Shown here: one piece after another, positions 18,742-27,599 of the stretch | Layout: each line of letters begins with the position of its first letter | How positions within the stretch are numbered: position 1 is the first letter of the stretch | Assembly: GCA_016195665.1 (NCBI GenBank) | Contig: JACPZD010000035.1 | Location: forward strand, 43,267 to 107,266 | Length of the DNA stretch: 64,000 nucleotides | Direction: 5' to 3' | Source of the DNA: Gammaproteobacteria bacterium | Lineage (GTDB): Bacteria > Pseudomonadota > Gammaproteobacteria > SURF-13 | Translations under genes and position numbers: made by a program | Notes under the pieces: model-generated | The model's input: only the letters and a program-made list of their open reading frames with translations | Told to the model about the DNA's origin: nothing | Databases searched by the model: none

Positions 18742-19377
18742 ATGAATCCGCAAAAGCGGCACGAAATTTTTACGCGCCTCAAGGCCGCCAATCCCAAGCC
18801 CACTACCGAATTACGCTACACCTCGCCATTTGAATTGCTCGTCTCCGTTATTCTCTCCGCACAAGCGACTGACGTGAGCGTGAATAAAGCTACTGGCGAG
18901 CTCTTCCAGGCCGCCGACACGCCGCAGGCCATGCTCAAGCTGGGGGAAAGGGGGCTCAAGAAATACATCAAGACCATCGGCCTCTACAACAGCAAGGCGG
19001 CCAACATCATCAAGACCTGTAAACTGTTGATTGAACGTCATCAGGGTCAAGTGCCGAGCACCCGTGAAGAACTTGAGGCATTACCTGGCGCAGGCCGCAA
19101 AACGGCCAACGTGATCCTCAACACCGCCTTTGGCGAACCGACCATCGCGGTGGATACGCACATCTTCCGCGTCGCCAACCGCACCGGTCTCGCGCCGGGA
19201 AAAACAGTACGTCAAGTGGAAGACAAGCTCAATAAATTTGTCCCCCCTGAATTTCGCCACGATGCACATCACTGGCTTATACTGCACGGACGTTACGTGT
19301 GTACCGCTCGAAGACCGCGTTGCCCTCAGTGTGTGATTGCCGATCTTTGTGAATACAAAGACAAGACCCCGGAATAA
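18742..19377 (+). CDS. nth: Endonuclease III
   Basis: 211 residues from the ATG at 18742; an earlier in-frame ATG (18706) adds an unconserved tail. The helix-hairpin-helix LPGAGRKTANV carries catalytic Lys 120 and Asp 138 (VDTH), at the same numbers as E. coli Nth. The [4Fe-4S] ligands are C187, C194, C197 and C203, again identical in spacing to E. coli. It removes oxidised pyrimidines and nicks the abasic site. Followed after 5 bp by the DUF1841 gene, so the two are likely cotranscribed. Confidence 0.96.
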   Translation: MNPQKRHEIFTRLKAANPKPTTELRYTSPFELLVSVILSAQATDVSVNKATGELFQAADTPQAMLKLGERGLKKYIKTIGLYNSKAANIIKTCKLLIERHQGQVPSTREELEALPGAGRKTANVILNTAFGEPTIAVDTHIFRVANRTGLAPGKTVRQVEDKLNKFVPPEFRHDAHHWLILHGRYVCTARRPRCPQCVIADLCEYKDKTPE

Positions 19378-19382
19378 ACATC

Positions 19383-19808
19383 GTGTTTTTCGGCCAGAAT
19401 CGCGAACAGCTCCGCCAGCTTTTTATTGATAGCTGGAATAAACGCCTGACCAGCGCTCCCATGGAACCCATCGAGGAGATGGTGGCGGCCATTATCGCTG
19501 AGCATCCCGAATATCATCCCATGCTGGAACAGCCTGATGCCGCACTCGCCAAGGATTACTTGCCCGAGTTTGGAGAGATCAATCCCTTTTTACACATGGC
19601 CATGCACATCGCCTTACGGGAACAACTGAGCAGTAACCGACCCCACGGGATTACCCAGGTGTATCGGAAGTTACTCGGGAAATACGGTGATCCGCACGAG
19701 GTCGAGCATCACATGGCGGAATGCCTTGGGGAAATCATCTGGCGCGCGCAACGTGAAAACAAGCTGCCGGATGAGGCAGCCTATTTGGAATGCTTGCAAA
19801 AGCTGTGA
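19383..19808 (+). CDS. DUF1841 family protein
   Basis: 141 residues, all helical and acidic. Begins MFFGQNREQLRQLFIDSWNK, with conserved HPEYHPML and INPFLHMAMHIALREQ blocks and a C-terminal HHMAECLGEIIWRAQ. This family is restricted to beta/gammaproteobacteria and usually follows nth, as here (5-bp gap). Several His/Glu pairs (HMAMH, EVEHH) could bind a metal, but no function is known. It almost touches the HupE gene, convergent with 4 bp between. Confidence 0.85.
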   Translation: MFFGQNREQLRQLFIDSWNKRLTSAPMEPIEEMVAAIIAEHPEYHPMLEQPDAALAKDYLPEFGEINPFLHMAMHIALREQLSSNRPHGITQVYRKLLGKYGDPHEVEHHMAECLGEIIWRAQRENKLPDEAAYLECLQKL

Positions 19809-19812
19809 TGAT

Positions 19813-20964
19813 TTATACCGGCAGCACCTTAAATTCAAAGAGCCTTTCCGCCATCCAGACGGCCGCTAGCACTGCAATGGCAAACGAACCCAGACAGAGC
19901 GTGTAACGCTGGTATAGAGAAGTGCCGCGCAATAAAAAAGCCAGTGGCAGGAACAATGCCACGATGGCCAACTGGCCGAGCTCCACACCGATATTAAATC
20001 CCACCAGCGACCTGAGCAGCGCCCCTTGAGGCAGATGCAAATCGGTGAGCACGCTGGCAAAACCGAATCCATGAATCAGACCAAATACAAACGCCACCAT
20101 CCACAGGCGCGTATGAATCACAGGCCTGATGTTGTTGACCGCCCCGACCACGATGGATGCCGCGATGGTGGATTCCACCAGTCGTGACGGCAATTGGATG
20201 ATGCCCAATGCCGCCAGGCTTAAGGTGATCGAGTGCGCGATCGTAAAGGCCGTGACGATCTTCAGGACATTCCAGCCTGCGTCGCGAAAATCGGCGACGG
20301 CGATCCATAAACCTGCCTTGCGCCGGAGTACGGCAGGCAACAGCAGCGCCAGTAAAAACAGAATATGATCATAGCCGATCCAGATATGCCATATCCCTTC
20401 GCGCACAAAATCGAGAAACTGGCGCCAGGGATTTGTGCTGGCGAGTTCAAAGCTCTGCAAGGGTTTTTCAACACCAAAAATGGCGGTTCTGACAAGACCG
20501 TGGTATTGGAGATTAAGCAAGCCTTTGTGCTGCGGGTCTAGCTCGGAGAATAGGCTATAAGCCAATTCGAGGTGATCGGGCGGGGTGGGGCACTTTGCAG
20601 AAAATTTCAATACTGCATAGGCTCCATCGCTGTGATTGTCCACCCAATGCTCGCTGATCCGGCTGGTGCATAAAGCGCCCTCGGCACGCAATTGAAGGCG
20701 TGGCAAGGCATACGCGGCAATCTCCGAATGTCGTTTACGTAGTTCACCCCAGGTAATCTGTCCGTCGTCGTTACTGTCGAGGCCGATGGCGTAATCGAGA
20801 TCGCGCAGCGCAATATCCCACTGGCCGCTGATGTATGCACCCTGCACCGACAGGCTGAGATAACTGTCGCTGGGTTTATGGGCTTGGACTGAGAATGACA
20901 AAAGCAGGAGCAGGAGCCCGGCAACAGTGCAACCTGTCTTCCGCTTAGTTCGTTGCATACCCAT
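19813..20964 (-). CDS. HupE/UreJ-family membrane protein with EF-hand-like periplasmic part
   Basis: 383 residues: signal peptide ending at VQA (about 28), a periplasmic domain with an EF-hand-like loop DSNDDGQITWGE (about 62-73), then seven or more membrane helices from about residue 190 (GYDHILFLLALLLPAVL, TIAHSITLSLAALG, LIHGFGFASVL). The His-containing helices GYDHI, AHSIT and HGFGF are those of HupE/UreJ metal permeases. Transport of nickel or another divalent ion is the family guess. Co-directional with SnoaL, TPR, lipoprotein and DUF4331 genes, next to an ECF sigma factor. Confidence 0.75.
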   Translation of the reverse strand: MGMQRTKRKTGCTVAGLLLLLLSFSVQAHKPSDSYLSLSVQGAYISGQWDIALRDLDYAIGLDSNDDGQITWGELRKRHSEIAAYALPRLQLRAEGALCTSRISEHWVDNHSDGAYAVLKFSAKCPTPPDHLELAYSLFSELDPQHKGLLNLQYHGLVRTAIFGVEKPLQSFELASTNPWRQFLDFVREGIWHIWIGYDHILFLLALLLPAVLRRKAGLWIAVADFRDAGWNVLKIVTAFTIAHSITLSLAALGIIQLPSRLVESTIAASIVVGAVNNIRPVIHTRLWMVAFVFGLIHGFGFASVLTDLHLPQGALLRSLVGFNIGVELGQLAIVALFLPLAFLLRGTSLYQRYTLCLGSFAIAVLAAVWMAERLFEFKVLPV

Positions 20965-20979
20965 TGCAAAGTTGAGGAG

Positions 20980-21369
20980 CTAACGATATGCCTTGGCGAT
21001 AGTATTGGTGTCCACGAAGATTTCGAGGTGCATCACCTTGCCGTTCTTGAACGTCCACACCATAGCCCAGTCGCTTTCAAACGTCTTCTGTGTCGCCTTT
21101 GAATATCCGGCGAAAAATCCGAGCGCCACGACCTGATCCCCCTGGGCGATGTATGATCGCGGCTCGAATTTCGTATACACGGCGGCTGCATCCATTTTTT
21201 TAAAAAACTCACCGACTTGGACCCTGCCTTTAAGGTTGCCGGCATAGGGAATGTCAGGGTATCCCGGGTCAATCCAGACAACGTCATCCGACATGACGTT
21301 TAATATGCCCTCGATATTACCCTGAGAGAAATCCACATAGCCCTGCTGCACAATTTGCACGTTGTTCAC
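20980..21369 (-). CDS. SnoaL-like (NTF2-fold) protein
   Basis: 129 residues, a single small alpha/beta barrel. MNNVQIVQQGYVDFSQGNIE, then VMSDDVVWIDPGYPDIPYAG, matches the SnoaL-like polyketide-cyclase superfamily fold. No signal peptide. Such proteins act as isomerases, hydrolases or ligand binders; here the function is unknown. It lies 15 bp from the HupE gene and 33 bp from the TPR gene on the same strand, so it shares their transcript. Confidence 0.75.
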   Translation of the reverse strand: MNNVQIVQQGYVDFSQGNIEGILNVMSDDVVWIDPGYPDIPYAGNLKGRVQVGEFFKKMDAAAVYTKFEPRSYIAQGDQVVALGFFAGYSKATQKTFESDWAMVWTFKNGKVMHLEIFVDTNTIAKAYR

Positions 21370-21402
21370 GGTATCTCCTTGGCGAATAGATGATGTTGTA
21401 AA

Positions 21403-22635
21403 TTAATCCGCGACTCTTGCATCGCAGCATCCTGGACCTTGGATGCTCGAAAACAGCGGATTTTGTTTTAAACCCTGCAACTGTATATATTCCAGGCGTG
21501 TCCGGCTGAGCCAATCCAATACGGGCTGGGCAGCGGACTTGTTCTTGGCCGCGATCGCAGCTTCGAGCAAGATGCGTGCATCCGCCGGTTCACGCTGCAC
21601 CACCCAATTTTCCTGCGCCAGGCGCAGGGCCTCTTGGGGTTGCTTGAGTAAATACAGGGTAAAGCGGGCTTCCTCGCGCCGATGCACCGTGTCGCCACGC
21701 AGACGGCTTGCAGCGAAACGGGCACGCAGGGATTCGATGTGTTCGTCCAGATTCGCGGCATTGAGCGCCTGCTCCGCCAACGTCAGTCTCAGCAGCAGGC
21801 CGTCCGCGCGTGTCTCATCCTTTAATGAAGTAATCACCTCGGACGGTCGTTCCTGATCGAGTAAAAAATCGGCATAGGCGCCGAGCAGATAACTGTCGCG
21901 CACCTTCAATTGCAGGGCCTGCCTGAAGTGACTTTCCGCAGCCTGCGCATCACCCAGCCGCGCCGCGATCTCGGCCAACGATGTCAACACCCACAGCCGC
22001 TCTGCACTACTCGCTTGCGGATACTTGGCGAAGACCTCTTGCAACAGCCGATAACTCTTATCCGCCTGTCCGGTATAGCTCCCCACACCGCTCACGCAAG
22101 CCACCGTGGTAAGTTCCGAAGCGAGGCGTAACAGCTTTATACAACTTTTTCTTGCCTCGGAGTAATTTCCCTGTACCTGTTCCAGCGACGCCTTGGTCAG
22201 CCACGCCTGGGCATCATTAGGTGCTATCTTCAGAATCTGCGAGAGATCGTGCAGTGCGCCGCTGAAGTCATGACGTGCTTGGCGCAAGGTAGCGCGCAGC
22301 AGTAACACGGCAATAGGCGGATCGGCGATGTCCAGCCACGGCTTGAGCGCCGCCTCCGCATAACCGTAATAACGCGGATCGGCCTCGGCGCGGCCGTACT
22401 CGATGTAACGTCTGGCAAGCTGCGTGGCGAGTGGCAAATCATCCGGTTGTTCTGTCAGGTGTGTGCGCAACGCGCGCAACTCACGGATGACCGGATCGCC
22501 CGCCTGCGCACGCAAGCGCTCCAGCACCTGCGCGTCATCCGCAGGAATATAAGGCGCCGCCAAAACATTAACGGCGCATCCCAAACCTCCAGACACCACG
22601 ATAAGCCATGCGGTAATCTGCTTGCGGTTCAACAT
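21403..22635 (-). CDS. Exported TPR protein
   Basis: 410 residues from the ATG at 22635, which begins a signal peptide (MLNRKQITAWLIVVSGGLG, cut near LAA); an earlier in-frame ATG adds a non-signal tail. The mature part is all helical with several TPR-like units (for example DAQAWLTKASLEQVQGNYSE and SAERLWVLTSLAEIAARLGD). Co-occurs with DUF4331 and HupE-like genes in several proteobacteria. Probably a periplasmic scaffold; no catalytic motif. Ends in a Cys-rich tail (PGCCDARVAD). Confidence 0.7.
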   Translation of the reverse strand: MLNRKQITAWLIVVSGGLGCAVNVLAAPYIPADDAQVLERLRAQAGDPVIRELRALRTHLTEQPDDLPLATQLARRYIEYGRAEADPRYYGYAEAALKPWLDIADPPIAVLLLRATLRQARHDFSGALHDLSQILKIAPNDAQAWLTKASLEQVQGNYSEARKSCIKLLRLASELTTVACVSGVGSYTGQADKSYRLLQEVFAKYPQASSAERLWVLTSLAEIAARLGDAQAAESHFRQALQLKVRDSYLLGAYADFLLDQERPSEVITSLKDETRADGLLLRLTLAEQALNAANLDEHIESLRARFAASRLRGDTVHRREEARFTLYLLKQPQEALRLAQENWVVQREPADARILLEAAIAAKNKSAAQPVLDWLSRTRLEYIQLQGLKQNPLFSSIQGPGCCDARVAD

Positions 22636-22700
22636 ATCAGTCCCGGCTTGCTGGCGGGATGGTCTTGCGACCATCCCGCTTGGCAGTATATAAAAGTTGT

Positions 22701-22907
22701 TTACAGCGCCTCCGGCTCGGTATTATCCGGCTGGGTGGCGGTGAAGCCGTCCACCGACACCGGCTCGGTATTGTCCGGTGCGTTCGCCACTACGTCGCGC
22801 ACGGCGTTGGTGAAGGCATCGCCGGTGGCGGTGTCTCCGCCTCCACCGCCACCACAGCCTGCCGCTAAAAGCGCTATGCCGACCAGCAGTAAATTTTTTG
22901 TTTTCAT
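22701..22907 (-). CDS. Small lipoprotein
   Basis: 68 residues. MKTKNLLLVGIALLAAGC is a clean lipoprotein signal with the lipobox LAAGC; the +2 residue is Gly, so outer-membrane sorting is expected. The mature part starts GGGGGGDTATGD and contains two near-identical PDNTEP segments, a short internal duplication. Between the DUF4331 and TPR genes on the same strand. Unknown function; it may tether the DUF4331 or TPR protein. Confidence 0.6.
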   Translation of the reverse strand: MKTKNLLLVGIALLAAGCGGGGGGDTATGDAFTNAVRDVVANAPDNTEPVSVDGFTATQPDNTEPEAL

Positions 22908-22932
22908 GATTAACCCTCCTGATAAGCCTGAA

Positions 22933-24435
22933 TCAAGGCGTACCGGCTTCAGGTGAACCGGGAATAGGCGTGTTCAGATAGGGGAAGGCATTGCCAAATA
23001 CGCTGGCGTCCACGAATGCGCCGTCGGTGATCGCCGCTCCGCCGGCCGGCGCCTGATTCACCGTCCCGCCGCTACCGTTGGTGCCGTACAGCCCCAACGC
23101 AATCAGTCCGCCTTGCGCGACACGCAGTTCGATATCCACGATATCGTCTCCGGGACGACGCCCATTGGGAAAGCCTGCATTATCGCCGGCAATCACGCCC
23201 AAACGGTTTTGACTGGCGCGAGGTGTGGGGGCAACAGCCGTGTTCAGGCGCAACATCTCGGAGGCCACCACATTGGCCGGCTGGTTGAGATTGCCGGTCG
23301 CGGGTGTGTTGATGCCCGTAAGAAATGCCGCTACCAGATCACTGCGGGGGAACAACGTAGGTGCGGGTGCGATGGGATAGAGAATCTCTACTATCGCCGG
23401 CAGCGTGGGATTGGTCACATAGTCGGCGAACTGGCCGTCCTTCTCCGGTTTAGAGGCGTTGAACTTGTTCTTGTCCTTGAGCCCAATCACCAGCTCATTG
23501 ACCAAAGGGCTGCCCAGTCGTGACACCTGCGTCCATGCGCCGCCCTCTTTGGCCGGGGCATCAAAGTTCGGGCTGGAATTCACCAGCCTTCCTTGCCGCA
23601 AACTGGCGGTCGTCCATGCACCAATTACTGGTTCCGTGCCATTGGTCAGGCAAGCTATGGGCGCCTCCAGAATTAACGAAGTGACATTGGCATCCGCAAG
23701 CAGGTCGTCCTCGGCATTCTCCGGGCCTATCGGATTGGTGTTGATGAGATCGAAGATCTCACCCAGGTTGACCACGAACGGATCCTTGCGTTGCCCGACA
23801 AACATCCGGGCCGCGGTGGAACACCCGGGGATATTGATGTTGTAGACATGCGAGGCCGCGTAGGCCGCATAATCCGGGATGGATTTGTTGCCGATATTGT
23901 CCACCGGCTTGGCGAAGGTCTTGCTGCCGTCGGCGGCGTTAGTAATGTCCTGGACATTGCCCGTACGCCGGTCGCCGCGCACGATTTTAACGGTGTAGGA
24001 CTCCGTCACGTTGAGGGCGGCAGTATTGCCCACTGCGATGGAACTGGAATTAACCAACGGGATGGAAACGTTCTTGCCGCCGACATTCAACTGGGTATCT
24101 TTCAGAGTGTTCTGAAAGCGGAATTGAAAGGTGATGTCTTCCTTGGCGTTACCGTTATTGTCTATGTGGATTTCATACAGCGCGTCGGAATCCATGGTGA
24201 AGTAATTGGGTCCGCCGTAGGGATCTTGCAGGGGCTGATAATTGGCCACCCAGGTGACGAAGCCTTCCCTGCCCGTTTCGTAACTCCTGAACATATAAAA
24301 ATCGGTGCCGTCCACCTTGGGCATCTCAGTGATGAACGGCGCCTCGCGATGACTGGAGGCCTCGACAAGGCCGCCACCCAGCAGCAGACTACTGGCCGCC
24401 AGGCTTATTGCACAGGTTAGTTTATTGAGTTTCAT
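22933..24435 (-). CDS. DUF4331 exported protein
   Basis: 500 residues with a signal peptide (MKLNKLTCAISLAASSLLLG to VEA). The mature protein starts SSHREAPFITEMPKVDGTDF, the hallmark of DUF4331, followed by a beta-rich fold with several conserved DxD and NPIGPENAEDDLL blocks. The family is secreted or periplasmic and of unknown function. Likely the first gene of the minus-strand group DUF4331-lipoprotein-TPR-SnoaL-HupE. Its upstream region faces the ECF sigma gene. Confidence 0.8.
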   Translation of the reverse strand: MKLNKLTCAISLAASSLLLGGGLVEASSHREAPFITEMPKVDGTDFYMFRSYETGREGFVTWVANYQPLQDPYGGPNYFTMDSDALYEIHIDNNGNAKEDITFQFRFQNTLKDTQLNVGGKNVSIPLVNSSSIAVGNTAALNVTESYTVKIVRGDRRTGNVQDITNAADGSKTFAKPVDNIGNKSIPDYAAYAASHVYNINIPGCSTAARMFVGQRKDPFVVNLGEIFDLINTNPIGPENAEDDLLADANVTSLILEAPIACLTNGTEPVIGAWTTASLRQGRLVNSSPNFDAPAKEGGAWTQVSRLGSPLVNELVIGLKDKNKFNASKPEKDGQFADYVTNPTLPAIVEILYPIAPAPTLFPRSDLVAAFLTGINTPATGNLNQPANVVASEMLRLNTAVAPTPRASQNRLGVIAGDNAGFPNGRRPGDDIVDIELRVAQGGLIALGLYGTNGSGGTVNQAPAGGAAITDGAFVDASVFGNAFPYLNTPIPGSPEAGTP

Positions 24436-24551
24436 ATATTCTCTCCTTAGTTAATTTGAAATGTTTGATGAGAAATGTCATTCACTATTACGCAGATCTT
24501 GGGTGAATGGATGCAGACACAGGCTAACGTTTTCCGCCTCACCACTGCGTC

Positions 24552-24579
24552 TATACGAACCGGAGGTCATTTTGGATGC
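24552..24579 (-). promoter_or_regulatory. Possible ECF-type promoter for the DUF4331 group
   Basis: On the minus strand GCATCC (24579-24574) and CGTATA (24557-24552) are 16 bp apart, resembling the TGATCC-16-CGTATA promoters of ChrR-linked ECF factors. Only 4 of 6 bases fit in the -35. It would give a leader of about 110 nt before the DUF4331 gene. Tentative. Confidence 0.3.
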
Positions 24580-24616
24580 GGCTCAAAAACATCCAATACT
24601 GCGGATTGTTGCGTAA

Positions 24617-24770
24617 GTTACTCACAGGTCAGTAAGTAAGATTACACTTCCCGCTGCGTCCCCGCCCCCTATGTAGGGGGCGGGACAGGGTGGGGGTAGG
24701 TAAAACAGGGTATTTACTCAGGAGTCACGTCATAAGACATTGTTGCCTTACTTTGTGACTCCTGAGTTAG
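24617..24770. repeat. 154-bp structured repeat element, copy A
   Basis: Left end GTTACTCACAGGTCAGTAAG; a GC hairpin CCCGCCCCCTA/TAGGGGGCGGG with 2-nt loop; GACAGGGTGGGGGTA; then a hairpin with arms ACTCAGGAGTCAC and GTGACTCCTGAGT. Right end, reversed, resembles the left end. Copy B (30292-30444) has the same layout with a different hairpin sequence. It ends 37 nt before the ECF sigma ATG. The rest of the 372-bp gap 24436-24807 has only the possible ECF promoter. Confidence 0.8.
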
Positions 24771-24807
24771 TGGTGAAATTTGGCCCCTATTTGCTACACT
24801 TGGCGGA

Positions 24808-25422
24808 ATGGATAAGTCCAACGACAATAATCCGCCCCAAGTGCCTACGGCCGATAGTGCGGATCAGGCCTGCTGCGAATTGCTGGCGGCCATCGCCAGG
24901 CGGGAGCAGAGCGCGTTAGAAAGCCTTTATGACATGACCGTAGCGCGTGTCTATGGCGTGGCCTTGCGTATTACCGGCCGCCGTGATGCGGCCGAAGAGG
25001 TGGTGGCGGATGTCTATTGGCAGGTGTGGCAACAGGCGGGACGTTACGATGCTCAACGCGGCAGTGTGTTGGCTTGGTTGTTGACGATCTGCCGCAGCCG
25101 GGCGCTCGATCATCTGCGCCGGCGGGACAAGGCGGAGTTTCATCCTGAACCGCAAACCCTGGACTCAGAGTTAAGCGTTGCCGGGACCAATCCAGAAGAT
25201 TTGTTATCCGCAGTGGAACGCGAAAGCGTTGTGCATGCCGCGCTGCAAGGCCTGTCCGCGCAACAACGCCAACTCATTGCGCTGGCCTTTTTCAAGGGCA
25301 TGAGCCATCAAGAAATCGCCACGTATACCGCTATACCCCTGGGCACGGTCAAGACACACCTCCGCAAGGCCCTGGCGGCGCTGCAGCAACTGCTTAACTC
25401 ACATAATCAACTTTCGCTATAG
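24808..25422 (+). CDS. ECF RNA polymerase sigma factor
   Basis: 204 residues. Sigma-2 region: AEEVVADVYWQVWQQAGRYD to SRALDHLRRR (about 63-110); sigma-4: LSAQQRQLIALAFFKGMSHQ with TVKTHLRKALAAL, a full helix-turn-helix. Of the RpoE/SigK type that pairs with cupin-containing ChrR-like regulators. The next gene, 11 bp downstream, is such a cupin. Probably directs transcription of the divergent DUF4331 group and of itself. Its ATG follows the 154-bp element by 37 nt, so expression may depend on that element. Confidence 0.9.
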   Translation: MDKSNDNNPPQVPTADSADQACCELLAAIARREQSALESLYDMTVARVYGVALRITGRRDAAEEVVADVYWQVWQQAGRYDAQRGSVLAWLLTICRSRALDHLRRRDKAEFHPEPQTLDSELSVAGTNPEDLLSAVERESVVHAALQGLSAQQRQLIALAFFKGMSHQEIATYTAIPLGTVKTHLRKALAALQQLLNSHNQLSL

Positions 25423-25433
25423 CAATAAATGTT

Positions 25434-25913
25434 ATGAACGAAAACCCGCCCGATGATCCTATTTTAGACCCAAAGTCTGCGGAGGCCTTGCTGCTTGGGC
25501 TAAATCCTGTCGAGCCTGACCGCGAGCGTAAGGAAGCCATGCGCCGCGTCATCATGGAACGCATACGCTCCGCGGCCCAAATTGCGCCGCTTAACTTTCT
25601 GACCATACGGGCCAATGAAGGAGAATGGACCCGCCTCACCCCCTTGGTAGAGATGAAGCTGCTCTACAGCGATGTTGCTCAACACAGCCGCTCTTTCCTG
25701 CTGCGTATGCACCCCGGCGCCAGTCTGCCCGCGCACGACCATCCGGCTGATGAAGAATGTTTAGTGCTGGAGGGAGAGGTAATGCTGGGGGATATTGCGG
25801 GCCGTGCCGGGGATTACCATCTCGCCCCCAAGGGCCTGCCCCACGGCACTATTACCACCAAGACCGGCGCCCTCCTGTTTATCCGTGCCGGCGCCACGGA
25901 ACACGCAGCGTAG
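25434..25913 (+). CDS. ChrR-like cupin protein, likely partner of the ECF sigma factor
   Basis: 159 residues. Helical N-terminus (about 14-48: SAEALLLGLNPVEPDRERKE) and a C-terminal cupin (about 55-157) with metal ligands HDHPADEE: H101, H103, E107 and H137 (GLPHG). ChrR-type anti-sigma factors also have an N-terminal zinc motif (His/Cys); here that part has no Cys and no matching His set, so the zinc anti-sigma domain is absent or highly reduced. It may still bind the sigma factor through the helices, or only sense a ligand. Cotranscribed with the sigma gene (11-bp gap). Confidence 0.75.
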   Translation: MNENPPDDPILDPKSAEALLLGLNPVEPDRERKEAMRRVIMERIRSAAQIAPLNFLTIRANEGEWTRLTPLVEMKLLYSDVAQHSRSFLLRMHPGASLPAHDHPADEECLVLEGEVMLGDIAGRAGDYHLAPKGLPHGTITTKTGALLFIRAGATEHAA

Positions 25914-25928
25914 CTGCGGAAGATATGG

Positions 25929-26999
25929 CTAAACAAGGCGTTGCAGGATGGCCGCCTTGACCGAGTTAAGGCTCGCCTCCACACTGGCTACGGGGGCGGC
26001 GCATTGTTTGATGGCGGTGTCGGGGTCTTTAAGTCCGTTGCCCGTCAGGGTACACACAATGCGGCTGCCTTCCGGTATCTTTCCTGATTGGATGTCGCGC
26101 ATCGCTCCGGCCAGCGAGGCCGCCGAGGCGGGCTCACAGAAGATGCCTTCCTTGCCGCTCAGCAATTTTTGCGCGGCGAGAATTTCCTCATCGCTGCATT
26201 CATCGAACCAACCTTCGGATTCCTGTTGCAGTTTCCAGGCGCTGTCCCAGGACTGCGGATGGCCGATGCGAATCGCGGTCGCCACCGTCTCCGGGTTGTC
26301 CACCATCCGGCCGCGCATGAACGGTGCGGCACCGCTCGCCTGATAGCCGACCATGTGCGGACGCTTTTTGATCGCGCCGTTGCTGTAATCCTCGCTGTAA
26401 CCCATCCAGTGCGCGGTAATGTTACCGGCGTTGCCGACCGGTAAGCAGTGATAATCGGGGGCGAATCCAAGTTCCTCGACGATCTCGAAGGCCACTGTTT
26501 TTTGACCTTGCAAGCGATACGGATTGATGGAGTTGACGATGGTCACCGGCGCCTCGTGCGCGACCTCTTTGACGAGCCGCATGCCGTCGTCGAAATTACC
26601 CTTGATCTGAATCACCACCGCGCCGTAGATCATCGCCTGCGCGAGCTTGCCGAGTGCAATCTTGCCGTCGGGGATCAGCACAAAGGCGGTAATCGTTGCG
26701 CGCGCCGCATAGGCCGCCGCAGCCGCTGAGGTGTTGCCGGTGGAGGCGCAGATGATGGCGCGGCGGCCCTCTTCGACCGCCTTGGTCACCGCCATGGTCA
26801 TGCCGCGGTCCTTGAATGAACCGGTGGGGTTCAGACCCTCGCACTTCACATAAATTTCCACGTCCTTGCCGAGCAGCCGCGGGATATGATGCAACCGCAC
26901 CAGCGGCGTGGCGCCCTCGCCCAGGCTGATGATGCGCGTGTCATCGTGTACGGGCAGGCGGTCGCGGTATTTATTGATGAGTCCGGTGTAACGGGGCAT
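25929..26999 (-). CDS. thrC: Threonine synthase
   Basis: 356 residues, the short PLP form. Lys 63 in GSFKDRGMTMA forms the Schiff base; ASTGNTSAAAAAYAARA and the C-terminal TLTGNGLKDPDTA loop bind cofactor and phosphate. It turns O-phosphohomoserine into threonine. Same strand as hom and alaC; a GlcG-like gene sits between hom and thrC. Start ATG at 26999 with a weak AGGAAT-type ribosome site. Confidence 0.93.
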   Translation of the reverse strand: MPRYTGLINKYRDRLPVHDDTRIISLGEGATPLVRLHHIPRLLGKDVEIYVKCEGLNPTGSFKDRGMTMAVTKAVEEGRRAIICASTGNTSAAAAAYAARATITAFVLIPDGKIALGKLAQAMIYGAVVIQIKGNFDDGMRLVKEVAHEAPVTIVNSINPYRLQGQKTVAFEIVEELGFAPDYHCLPVGNAGNITAHWMGYSEDYSNGAIKKRPHMVGYQASGAAPFMRGRMVDNPETVATAIRIGHPQSWDSAWKLQQESEGWFDECSDEEILAAQKLLSGKEGIFCEPASAASLAGAMRDIQSGKIPEGSRIVCTLTGNGLKDPDTAIKQCAAPVASVEASLNSVKAAILQRLV

Positions 27000-27092
27000 A
27001 GTGATTCCTTGAGTTCAGCTACCGTAGTCACGTCTCGCAGCTATGTGACTGTTCAACTTCTATTAAATTACATACAAAATCGTAGCTTTCGG

Positions 27093-27599
27093 CTACTGAT
27101 CTTGCTTGATCTGCTCCTGAATTTTATCTATGCCGGCTTGCGCGCACTGATCGTCAAGGTGTCCGCCCGGAGCACCACCCACGCCGATCGCCCCCACCGC
27201 TTCATCGCCCACACGAATCGGCATACCGCCGCCCAGGATCAGAAAGCCGTCGATCTGAGCAAGGTTCGCGGCAGCGGGATTTTTCTGAATGGTTTGCACT
27301 ATATCACTCGTGTTCGCGCGCATGGAAGCCGACGTGTAAGCCTTGCGGCGACTCGAATCAACGGTGTGCGGGCCCGCGCCGTCGGCGCGTTGCAAGGCCT
27401 TGATCTGACCGGCTCGGTCGACCACTGTAGCGGATACCAGCCAGCCTTTCGTCCGGCACGCCTCAACAGCCGCGGCAGCGGCTGCGTTCGCCAATGCCAG
27501 GGAGATTGTCTTCTCTTGACGCACGTCCTGTGCATGTCCTAATGCACTGGCAACGACGCTGAATATCGCGATCAAAACGACTCTGGAACTACGAATCAT
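27093..27599 (-). CDS. GlcG/HbpS-family exported protein
   Basis: 168 residues. Signal peptide MIRSSRVVLIAIFSVVASAL to GHA; mature part has the GlcG/HbpS core (MPIRVGDEAVGAIGVGGAPG, about 130-149). In HbpS relatives this fold binds haem or corrins and senses redox stress; GlcG proteins otherwise lack a known activity. It splits the amino-acid gene order hom-thrC and has its own signal peptide, so it is probably an inserted gene rather than part of threonine synthesis. Confidence 0.8.
   Translation of the reverse strand: MIRSSRVVLIAIFSVVASALGHAQDVRQEKTISLALANAAAAAAVEACRTKGWLVSATVVDRAGQIKALQRADGAGPHTVDSSRRKAYTSASMRANTSDIVQTIQKNPAAANLAQIDGFLILGGGMPIRVGDEAVGAIGVGGAPGGHLDDQCAQAGIDKIQEQIKQDQ

Noticed and set aside
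24617..24770. CRISPR-like array at the 154-bp element
   Set aside because: Only two to three imperfect copies of a ~24-nt unit, no regular spacers and no cas genes; the arrangement is of a palindromic element.
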